Source: Rossellomorea vietnamensis NBRC 101237 (GTDB lineage Bacteria; Bacillota; Bacilli; Bacillales; Bacillaceae_B). From it: a stretch of DNA of 64,000 nt. Below, piece after piece: positions 8,408 through 15,701 of this stretch; position 1 is the stretch's first letter; every line of letters begins with the position of its first letter. The notes beneath the pieces were generated by a model. It was not told the origin of the DNA and did not search any database. It worked only from the letters and a program-made list of their open reading frames with translations. The translations under genes and the position numbers were made by a program. The stretch covers positions 124,001-188,000 of the forward strand of contig NZ_BCVQ01000001.1 of the NCBI RefSeq assembly GCF_001591825.1. The letters run 5' to 3'.

Positions 8408-9322
8408 ATGCTTGATATCAAAACGGATTACGTGTTTAAAAAGGTCGACCCGATCAACAAGGGATGGTCGAGTGATAAGAAATATTTCGTGGAAACGGAG
8501 ACGGGGGAAAGGCTGCTGCTCCGGACGGCGGATCGTTCTGAGTATGAGAGTAAGAAGAGCGAATTCGAGGCGATGGAGCGTTTGGCCAAAACGGGGATTC
8601 CAATGTCTGTGCCACTTGAGTTCGGGTTGTGTGAAAACGGCGATCATGTGTATTCCCTATTTACATGGTGTGAAGGGAACGATGCCGCTGAGGTGCTGCC
8701 TGGATTAACGGATACGGAGCAATATGAGCTCGGACTGAAGTCGGGTCGTTACCTGAGGGAAATCCATTCCACTCCTGCTCCGCCCGAAGAAGAAGTGTGG
8801 CAAACAAAGTTTAATCGTAAGGTAGATACGAAGATCAGGCAGTACCACGACTGTCCGCTTAAGATCGAAGCCGGCGATCTTATCTTAGAATACATAGAAG
8901 CAAACAGACATCTCCTGAAGGGACGCCCCCAAACGTTTCATCACGGTGATTACCACGTCGGGAATATGGTTATTTCGGAAAGCGGCGAACTCTCCATCAT
9001 CGACTTCAACCGTCATGATTTCGGTGATCCGTGGGAAGAGTTCAACCGCATCGCCTTCAGTGCATCGGCGAGTCCTCATTTTGCCACGGGACAGCTCGAT
9101 GGCTATTTTAACGGAAGACCGCCGGAGGATTTCTTCAGACTCATGACCTTTTACATCAGCAGCAATATGTTGTCATCCATCCCGTGGGCGATGAGGTTCG
9201 GTGAAGAGGAGATCGCCGTCATGAAGGAGCAGGCGAAGGAAGTGCTGGGCTGGTTTGACGGGATGAAGAATCCGGTACCGACGTGGTATGTGGGAAGACT
9301 TTTATGTTCAGTGCGTGGATGA
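8408..9322 (+). CDS. Aminoglycoside phosphotransferase (APH)-fold kinase
   Basis: 304 residues from ATG 8408, fixed by TGGAGGT five bases upstream. It has the APH/choline-kinase fold: N-lobe strands (GERLLLRTA), hinge (YSLFTWCEGNDAAEVLPGL), Brenner catalytic motif FHHGDYHVGNMV near residue 180 and metal-binding IIDFNRHDFGDPWEEF near 200. Such proteins phosphorylate small hydroxylated substrates; the substrate cannot be read from sequence, and resistance should not be assumed. Its last 35 bases overlap the next kinase-like gene, indicating translational coupling. Confidence 0.88.
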   Translation: MLDIKTDYVFKKVDPINKGWSSDKKYFVETETGERLLLRTADRSEYESKKSEFEAMERLAKTGIPMSVPLEFGLCENGDHVYSLFTWCEGNDAAEVLPGLTDTEQYELGLKSGRYLREIHSTPAPPEEEVWQTKFNRKVDTKIRQYHDCPLKIEAGDLILEYIEANRHLLKGRPQTFHHGDYHVGNMVISESGELSIIDFNRHDFGDPWEEFNRIAFSASASPHFATGQLDGYFNGRPPEDFFRLMTFYISSNMLSSIPWAMRFGEEEIAVMKEQAKEVLGWFDGMKNPVPTWYVGRLLCSVRG

Positions 9323-10136
9323 CATTCCGTATAAATTAAAGGCACCGTTCGACTTTTCTTTTATTAAAAAGTACGGAGAAGTCTTTAAAGTCTATGATGA
9401 TCAGGATTCGGGCAATATCTGTTTCGGGGTCAGGAACGGTGAAGAGAGACTGTTCATTAAATTCGCCGGTGCCCCGACCTCGCGATATGAAGGGGAGCCG
9501 GAAGAGGCGATCGCCGCGTTAAAGTCTGCCGTGAACGTGTATGAAGATTTGGCTCATCCCCATTTAGTGAGATTGATTCGCGGAGAAGAAGTCGGTGGTG
9601 GTTTTGCGGCTATCTTTGAATGGAGCGACGGGGAGTGCATGGGGAAGATGTATCCCCGGTCCCGTGAAACATTCATGCAGCTACCTGACAGTACAAGGCT
9701 TGACGTGTTCCGTGATGTCCTTGATTTTCACATCCATGCAGTGGAGAAGGGATATGTGGCCATCGATTTCTATGACGGCAGCATTCTCTATGACTTTTCA
9801 AAAGGAGAGACATTGATCTGCGACATCGATCTCTATGCGAAACGGCCCTACGTCAATGCGATGGGCAGGATGTGGGGATCGTCACGCTTCATGTCTCCCG
9901 AGGAATTCCAGGAAGGTGCCGAGATCGATGAAATCACGAATGTGTTTGTGATGGGAGCCACCGCCTTTGCATTGTTTGGCGGGGAGAAGGATCGATCCAG
10001 GGAAAAATGGAGACTGAGCGACGGGTTATATGAAGTGGCGCTGAAGGCTGTGAGCGATGACAGGGAAGCGCGTCAGCCGTCTTTGCTGGAGTTGAAGAGA
10101 GAGTGGGACAGGGAAACAGGTTCGGTGTCCCGATAA
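9288..10136 (+). CDS. Protein-kinase-like protein (degenerate catalytic motifs)
   Basis: 282 residues with a protein-kinase-like layout: glycine-poor N-lobe, ERLFIKFAG as the likely Lys strand, EDLAHPHLVRLIRG as helix C to strand 4, a C-lobe with YVAIDFYDGSILYDF where HRDLKPEN is expected, and ICDIDLY in place of DFG. The catalytic-loop Asp is kept, the following Asn is Ser, and DFG is DID. Later WGSSRFMSPEEFQ resembles an activation segment and APE motif. It could be an atypical kinase or a pseudokinase. It overlaps the APH-fold gene, so the two may act on one pathway. Family members in Bacillus are usually named serine/threonine protein kinase. Confidence 0.75.
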   Translation: MWEDFYVQCVDDIPYKLKAPFDFSFIKKYGEVFKVYDDQDSGNICFGVRNGEERLFIKFAGAPTSRYEGEPEEAIAALKSAVNVYEDLAHPHLVRLIRGEEVGGGFAAIFEWSDGECMGKMYPRSRETFMQLPDSTRLDVFRDVLDFHIHAVEKGYVAIDFYDGSILYDFSKGETLICDIDLYAKRPYVNAMGRMWGSSRFMSPEEFQEGAEIDEITNVFVMGATAFALFGGEKDRSREKWRLSDGLYEVALKAVSDDREARQPSLLELKREWDRETGSVSR

Positions 10137-10165
10137 GGATCCAGGGGGCTGGCCCCCTGGATCCT
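10136..10165. terminator. Hairpin terminator after the kinase pair
   Basis: Inverted repeat AGGATCCAGGGGG / CCCCCTGGATCCT directly behind the stop codon, very GC-rich but with no clear T-run. Confidence 0.6.
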
Positions 10166-10213
10166 CAATTCATTAAAGGCAGACCCATTTAGAGCCTGCC
10201 TCTTCACCATCCA

Positions 10214-11608
10214 TCAATCTCTCCCCACATTCAGCGGCAGCGTAAACCCAACCGTGGTCCCTTTCTGCTTGTTCCTTCTAATCAAAAGTTCCCCATGATG
10301 ATGCTCGATGATTTGTTTGCAAATCGCCAGTCCAAGACCGACTCCTTCTGTATTCTCGTTCACTTTATAAAACAGTGTGGACACATGCCTAAGGTGCTCC
10401 TCTTCAATTCCCTCGCCCTCATCTTCGACGTAAAACGTTAGATCATGTTCTCCCTTCTCATAAGAAACCGTGATGGTGCTGTTTCGACCGGAATATTTGA
10501 TGGCATTCTCGATGAGGTTGATGAGCACCTGACGGATTCTATTCTGATCAGCTACGAGTTTCAGGGGTTCATCATCAATCACGATGATCTCCTGTTCTTT
10601 TTGCTGGCGCTTTTTATCCAGCTGCAACAGGACTTCCTTCACAAGCTGGTCAAAATGAAAAGGGGAAGGGTTGATTTCGAATGTCCCGTTCTGATAGCGG
10701 GAGAAGTCCAGCAGTTCCTCCACCATGTCGATCAGTCTGTCTGTTTCTTTCGTGATGATGGAAAGTCCCGTTTGGGTTTCTTCCACATTCTCCGGGTCCC
10801 CTGTCTGCAATGTCTCGCTCCACCCCTTGATGGAGGTGAGGGGAGTCCGGAGTTCATGGGACACGGAAGAGATGAATTCGTTTTTCATTTTTTCCGTCCT
10901 GAGGAGTTCTTTCCCCATATTGTTGAACGTCTGGCTCAGGGTGTGGAATTCATCTTTATATCGTCCATCCACCCTTGCTTCCAGGTCACCCTGTGCCATG
11001 CGGTTCGATACGTTCGTCAATTCGATGACGGGCTCCGTGATGATTCGTGAGAAAAAGGTACTGACCACGAATACGATCCCAAGGATCCCGATTCCGATCG
11101 CTGACAGGGTGATCAGGATCGTTTGGAAATTATTATGCAACGATTCGAGTGATGTGACAAAGCGGAGGATGCCGATCGTTTTATCGCTGGATTCCAATGG
11201 GACCGAGACGGCGAGGATGCGTTCTCCTGTTGCGGGATTGGTGCCGAACCAGGTACCTTTTCCTTTTGAGAAGGCCTCCTTTACGTCGGGATAATCCTGT
11301 TTTCCCCCTGGAATGAAGCCGCTTGAGGACGATAGGATTCTGCCGCTTCCGCTCAAAATTTGTGTTTCTGCCTGATCGATGGAGAAGTTGCTTTGAAGAT
11401 CCTGCAGATTTTCCCTCAGATTGTACGTCGATAATTGACTATAACGCTTCGCAAATGAGGCCGAGTTCTGTGCATGATTTTGCAAAATTTCAGCCGTACC
11501 GTTGTAATAATAATGATAGATACCGGAAGCGACGATGCCGAGGAACAATAGGATCGTCATGGTGATCAGCGTCAGATTCTGTATGAGTAATCGCCGTCTA
11601 ATTCCCAT
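10214..11608 (-). CDS. Sensor histidine kinase with extracytoplasmic sensor, HAMP, HisKA, HATPase
   Basis: 464 residues from ATG 11608 (GGGGAAGGAA upstream; an in-frame ATG at 11632 has no good site). Two membrane helices (about 8-30 and 155-180) flank an external PAS/Cache-like domain of about 125 residues (GTWFGTNPATGERILAVSVPL). HAMP follows, then HisKA with His about 251 (SSVSHELRTPLTSIKGW), N box INLIENAIKYSG, DEGEGI and GVGLGLAI. It overlaps the cognate response regulator gene by 11 bp. The operon runs lipoprotein, regulator, kinase. The signal is unknown; the lipoprotein partner may help sense it. Confidence 0.9.
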   Translation of the reverse strand: MGIRRRLLIQNLTLITMTILLFLGIVASGIYHYYYNGTAEILQNHAQNSASFAKRYSQLSTYNLRENLQDLQSNFSIDQAETQILSGSGRILSSSSGFIPGGKQDYPDVKEAFSKGKGTWFGTNPATGERILAVSVPLESSDKTIGILRFVTSLESLHNNFQTILITLSAIGIGILGIVFVVSTFFSRIITEPVIELTNVSNRMAQGDLEARVDGRYKDEFHTLSQTFNNMGKELLRTEKMKNEFISSVSHELRTPLTSIKGWSETLQTGDPENVEETQTGLSIITKETDRLIDMVEELLDFSRYQNGTFEINPSPFHFDQLVKEVLLQLDKKRQQKEQEIIVIDDEPLKLVADQNRIRQVLINLIENAIKYSGRNSTITVSYEKGEHDLTFYVEDEGEGIEEEHLRHVSTLFYKVNENTEGVGLGLAICKQIIEHHHGELLIRRNKQKGTTVGFTLPLNVGRD

Positions 11609-12302
11609 TATGCTTTCCTTCCCCGGATTCATCCCATCGGTATCCGTATCCCCATACGGTTAACAAATAACGGGGGGAGGAGGGATCTGCTTCCATTTTC
11701 CGACGGATCCTCCTGATGTTGACATCAACGATTTTCGGATCCCCCATATAATTGATCCCCCACACCTGGTCCAGGAGGTCATGGCGGCTGATGGCTTTCC
11801 CATTTGCTTTCAGGATGGTGCTGATCAGCTCATATTCCACCGGGGACAAATCGACTTCCTTTCCCTTCAACTTCAGGAGGCGCCTAGTTTCATCTAAATA
11901 GATCGATGGAGCAGGCTTTTCCGGTTCAACAGGACGGATCCTCCTCAGCAACGCTTCAATCCGGGCGATCAATTCATTCGGACTGAAGGGCTTCGAAATA
12001 TAATCATCGGCGCCGTTCATCAATCCATGGACCTTATCCATCTCCTGTACTTTCGCCGTCAACATGATGATGCCGATGGATGAGTTCCATTCCTGGATCT
12101 CTTTGCACGCTTCGAACCCGTTCATTCCGGGCAACATCACATCGAGAAGGACGATGTCGACAGTCGTATCCCTCTCTTTCAACTGCTCGATGCCGGACTC
12201 TGCATTGTCCGCCTGCAGCACACTGTATCCATATCGTTTTAAATTGATTTCAATGAAGCCTCTGATCGATTCTTCATCTTCAATGATCATGATTCGTTTC
12301 AC
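11598..12302 (-). CDS. OmpR/PhoB-type response regulator
   Basis: 234 residues if GTG 12302 is the start, which has AGGTGG six bases upstream and gives the standard length. An ATG at 12317 is possible. Receiver domain with acidic pair IIEDEES, phosphoacceptor Asp about 54 (VLLDVMLPG), Thr/Ser in MLTAK and Lys in ISKPFSP. The C-terminal winged helix (LSPVEYELISTIL ... VDVNIRRIRRKME ... VWGYGYRW) binds direct repeats. Four GTAAC boxes with 11/23/11 bp spacing upstream of this operon (13653-13702) are its most likely target. Confidence 0.9.
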   Translation of the reverse strand: MKRIMIIEDEESIRGFIEINLKRYGYSVLQADNAESGIEQLKERDTTVDIVLLDVMLPGMNGFEACKEIQEWNSSIGIIMLTAKVQEMDKVHGLMNGADDYISKPFSPNELIARIEALLRRIRPVEPEKPAPSIYLDETRRLLKLKGKEVDLSPVEYELISTILKANGKAISRHDLLDQVWGINYMGDPKIVDVNIRRIRRKMEADPSSPRYLLTVWGYGYRWDESGEGKHNGN

Positions 12303-12354
12303 TCTTACCACCTGCATTTCCTCTTGATAAACGTAAGGTCGGTCCCGATACCCA

Positions 12355-13593
12355 TTAAGAAGGCAACAAATGAACATATTTCTTGAATTCGGACACCGGT
12401 GATTTCGTCAAGTATACGAATTGATTGCTTTCCATCAGGACATTCCAACCCTCGAGTGAAGCCTGATCGTCTTTGTCCGCGACATACACATCAAAAAGAA
12501 GGGAGCCATCGTCTTCTGATAGAAATTTGACATATCTCCGTCCGTCGGAAGCTTCGATGATGATATCTGGCCAATCTTCCGGTAGCACCACTTCATACTG
12601 ATACGGATAGTTCTGATAGGAGCGCAGGGTGAACTGCGGTTGGCCTTCATCGGATAACTGATAGTACTCATGTATGAACGGCATGTCTACATACGGTTTG
12701 TCCGGGTTCGCTTCGATCAGAAGGGGAAACTCCAGGATGCCGTCCCCGTTTTTGTCTTCGCTGTTGGCGGATGTTGCCCGAAATAATTGATCTTTGAATT
12801 CTTTTGGCACAAGTTCCACGAGTTTCTTATTTTTCACACCGACGATGAAGGAAGTCGAGGAATGGGCCCCGACAGTTGAATCGAAGATCGCTCCTTTGAC
12901 GGACGGGGTGACATAGCCCGATGCCGAGTGATAGTAAGGATAGACATACGGATCGAGCTCCAGTTCATCCACCTTCTCCGATTTTCCTTTTGGAAAGGCA
13001 TAAAGGGAGACGGTGTGCTCCTGGTTTGGTATCAATGAAGAAAGCAGCAGCTCGGCTTTGCCGTCTTCATTGTAATCGTCTGCGAAGAACGCGCTGTATT
13101 GGGACTCGAATAGTTTGTGTGGCTTTTTCCCTTCCAAATCATAAATGACAAGAGCGGAGTCAGACGCTTCTGCCGCATAGGAAAAGCCGATCAGGAGTTC
13201 CTTCGTACCGTCCCCGTTTAAATCAGAGGCTTCCACCTTCATCAATTCCCTCCCGATATTATTGATTCCGGCCACCTTTGTCCATTTGCCTTCTTTATTC
13301 TCAAGGACGATTCCCTCCATTTGAGATGTTTCCTCGGGAAGTCGGTAGAAGACGATCAACTCTTCTTCCCCGTCACCATCGAGATCCGTCTCCTGGATGG
13401 TGGCTGCAGTTTTATCTTCGTTTGGAGAGAGCCACTCCGCCTGAGGAGGGACGAAGCTTTGAATGGCCTGCTTCAGTTCCTGCTGTTCTACAGGAAGCTC
13501 CGGAGGCTTCATCAAAGAAGAATTGGACTGAAATAACGAACAGCCGCTTGTGACAGACAGCATCCCGGTTAAGAGAAGTATTATTTTTTTCAT
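12355..13593 (-). CDS. Lipoprotein with FG-GAP/VCBS-like calcium-binding repeats, first gene of a two-component operon
   Basis: 412 residues. Lipobox SVTSGC (Cys about 18). Four EF-hand-like loops are spread along the chain: DLDGDGEEE, DLNGDGTKE, DYNEDGKAE and DKNGDGILE, each followed by a hydrophobic strand, the pattern of FG-GAP/VCBS beta-propeller blades that bind calcium. The C-terminal part (about 290-412) is a separate beta-rich domain. The regulator gene begins about 50 bp downstream on the same strand, so the lipoprotein is probably cotranscribed with the regulator and kinase. It may be an accessory sensor or a target of the system. Confidence 0.8.
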   Translation of the reverse strand: MKKIILLLTGMLSVTSGCSLFQSNSSLMKPPELPVEQQELKQAIQSFVPPQAEWLSPNEDKTAATIQETDLDGDGEEELIVFYRLPEETSQMEGIVLENKEGKWTKVAGINNIGRELMKVEASDLNGDGTKELLIGFSYAAEASDSALVIYDLEGKKPHKLFESQYSAFFADDYNEDGKAELLLSSLIPNQEHTVSLYAFPKGKSEKVDELELDPYVYPYYHSASGYVTPSVKGAIFDSTVGAHSSTSFIVGVKNKKLVELVPKEFKDQLFRATSANSEDKNGDGILEFPLLIEANPDKPYVDMPFIHEYYQLSDEGQPQFTLRSYQNYPYQYEVVLPEDWPDIIIEASDGRRYVKFLSEDDGSLLFDVYVADKDDQASLEGWNVLMESNQFVYLTKSPVSEFKKYVHLLPS

Positions 13594-13652
13594 CTATATT
13601 TCACATCCTAGCCTTTGCTTTCAATAGTATAGTGTAAATCCATTCGACAAAA

Positions 13653-13702
13653 GTAACAAGAAAGTAACAAATTTCGACGTCTCATTGTAACCGCCTAGTA
13701 AC
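13653..13702. promoter_or_regulatory. Four phased GTAAC boxes in a divergent promoter region
   Basis: GTAAC occurs at 13653, 13664, 13687 and 13698, giving start-to-start spacings of 11, 23 and 11 bp, i.e. two direct-repeat pairs on one DNA face. OmpR-family regulators bind such repeats. A possible -10 for the leftward operon (TATACT on the minus strand, 13626-13631) and one for the rightward genes (TACGAT, 13724-13729) lie either side. Predicted target of the regulator at 11598-12302. Confidence 0.6.
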
Positions 13703-13767
13703 CCTTTCACAGCTGTTTTCTCTTACGATAAAAGTACAACAAAACAGCCGGAGGAAAGGTGAAAAGC

Positions 13768-14736
13768 ATGCGGAGAAAGAAAAGACGATTAAAGAGAAGT
13801 GTGCGGGTGACATTCGCACTGATGTCAGCCCTCTTCATCCTAGTATCGACCATTTGGGTGATGGATATAGGGGAAGCGAAAAGTAATGAAGGACAGGAAA
13901 GTTTAGAAAAGGTAATCGCAAAAGAAACGGTCGAAAAGGAACCTGTCAAAAAGCAAACAGATGAAGCGAAGGAAAAAGAGTCAGAGGAAAGTGGGGAGCT
14001 TCCTGATCAAGAGGGTCAGGAAGATCAACCAGTCGATTTTGTAACCGTTGATGAACCGGTTCAACAAGAGGAACCGACGGTCGAGCAGCCTGAGGTGGAA
14101 GAACCATCCGAGGATAAACAAGATCAGGAAGAACAAGCCGTACACCAGTCGGTCTTCCTCACATTTGATGACGGACCGAATGAAAACACAGAAGGCATCC
14201 TGAACGTCCTCGAACGCTACGATGCCAAGGCGACATTCTTTATGCTTGAGCCGAATATGAGAAGGTTTCGAGATTCCGTGAAGGATATGGCGGCAGAAGG
14301 CCATGCAGTCGGCATGCACGGAGTGACCCATGATGTGTCGAAATTCTATCAATCTAGTCAATCGGTCGTCGGTGAAATGAAAAAGGGACAAGAAACCTTG
14401 GAGTCTATCACCGGAATTCATAGCAACCTGATCAGGGTCCCTTACGGATCGGTGCCGAATATGACGCCAGCCTACCGGGAAGCCGTCGACGGTGCAGGGT
14501 TCCATATGTGGGACTGGAACATTGATAGCGAAGACTGGAGGCTGTTAAGCGAAGAATATGTTCCGAATGTGATGGAACAGATCAATGATTTTCCTTATAA
14601 GGAATCTTCGAAAATCATTCTGCTTCATGAGAAAGATGTGACCTTGGAGTATTTGGAGAAACTTCTCATCGACTTGACCGAAAAGGGATACAGCATGAAG
14701 GCAATCACACAACAAATGAACCCAGTGACATTTTAA
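13768..14736 (+). CDS. Membrane-anchored polysaccharide deacetylase (NodB family)
   Basis: 322 residues from ATG 13768. A basic N-terminus and one membrane helix (FALMSALFILVSTIWVMDIG) are followed by a Glu/Gln/Pro-rich wall-spanning linker to about residue 125, then the NodB domain. Motifs seen: TFDDGPNE (about 132), zinc-ligand HGVTHD with two His (the usual Ser/Thr after the first His is Gly), RVPYGS, DWNIDSEDW and IILLHEKD. It should remove acetyl groups from peptidoglycan or a wall polysaccharide outside the cell. It is followed after 20 bp by an LCP-family gene, fitting a wall-polymer role. The divergent GTAAC region lies upstream. Confidence 0.88.
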   Translation: MRRKKRRLKRSVRVTFALMSALFILVSTIWVMDIGEAKSNEGQESLEKVIAKETVEKEPVKKQTDEAKEKESEESGELPDQEGQEDQPVDFVTVDEPVQQEEPTVEQPEVEEPSEDKQDQEEQAVHQSVFLTFDDGPNENTEGILNVLERYDAKATFFMLEPNMRRFRDSVKDMAAEGHAVGMHGVTHDVSKFYQSSQSVVGEMKKGQETLESITGIHSNLIRVPYGSVPNMTPAYREAVDGAGFHMWDWNIDSEDWRLLSEEYVPNVMEQINDFPYKESSKIILLHEKDVTLEYLEKLLIDLTEKGYSMKAITQQMNPVTF

Positions 14737-14756
14737 CGAAAGAGGAGCTGTAAAGA

Positions 14757-15629
14757 ATGAATAAGAAATGGAAAGTAGGCATCACCGTCCTAATCGGATT
14801 GACGGTCTTATCAGGTGGACTTCTGTTCTTTGTTTTTTCAAAAGTGGGGGCATTCTTCGATGAGACGTATGAGCCGATTGATGTTCCTGACGCAGGAGAA
14901 GAAGAGCAAGAAACTGCTCCAGATGGTAAAGTCCACATCCTGCTGATGGGAGTGGATGAACGGCCACATGATAAGGGAAGGCCGGATGTCATGATGGTAG
15001 TGGAAATTGATCCGAAGTCTGACAAAACCAAGGTCGTCAGCCTGCCCAGGGATACCAAAGTATCCATCCCGGGCCGAGATGAAAGCACCAAACTGAATCA
15101 TACGTACACATATGGAGGGACAAGCCTCACCGTGCAGACCGTTCAACAGTTATTGGACATCAACATTGACTATTATGCGAAAGTAAATATGAACGGATTT
15201 GAAGAAGTGATCAAAGAAGTAGGCGAACTGACCATCGACAATGAACTGGACTTCACGTTTGATGGATATCATTTTGCCAAGGGAGAATTGACGTTATCTC
15301 CGGATGAAGCACTTGCCTATGTGAGAATGAGAAAGCAGGACCCGATGGGCGACGAAGGACGGAACGAACGGCAGAGGAAAGTCATCAAGGCATCCGTCCA
15401 AGAGCTCCTGTAACAGAACGATTACGGCAAAATCCTTAAGTTGATCGATACGGTCTCTCCCTATCTTCAATGGAATATACAAGAGAAGGACTTGAAGACG
15501 TTATACAGCCATTATTCACACGCCATGAAACAGATCCAATCGTCGGAATTGCCTGGTGAAGGGAAGCTTGGTGAAGATGGATTATGGTATTTTATCGCAG
15601 AGGATCCAGAGCGGGTATTTTCGGACTGA
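14757..15629 (+). pseudogene. LytR-CpsA-Psr (LCP) family gene interrupted by an in-frame TAA
   Basis: The first part (14757-15413, 218 residues) has a membrane anchor (residues 5-28) and a whole LCP domain: VHILLMGVDERP, VVSLPRDTKVSIPG, KLNHTYTYGG, and the active-site stretch AYVRMRKQDPMGDEGRNERQR. After LL comes TAA at 15411-15413, and the same frame then continues without another stop to 15629 with typical LCP C-terminal sequence (NDYGKILKLIDTVSPYLQWN ... GLWYFIAEDPERV). LCP enzymes attach anionic polymers to peptidoglycan. Because the catalytic domain is intact, the short form might still work. A single substitution (for example AAA to TAA) would explain the break. Confidence 0.8.
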
Positions 15630-15655
15630 ATGTCCCCGTGGATTTAATCAAAAAA

Positions 15656-15693
15656 AGAGGCCCCCAAGCAACACATTCTGCTTAGGGGCCTCT
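15656..15693. terminator. Strong bidirectional terminator
   Basis: Arms AGAGGCCCC and GGGGCCTCT with inner AAGCA/TGCTT, A-run before and T-rich after, between the convergent LCP and PBP genes. Confidence 0.9.
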
Positions 15694-15701
15694 TCTTTGG
15701 T

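Noticed and set aside
10445..11050. A 201-codon open frame opposite the histidine kinase gene
   Set aside because: Overlaps HAMP, HisKA and HATPase coding sequence; no own signals.
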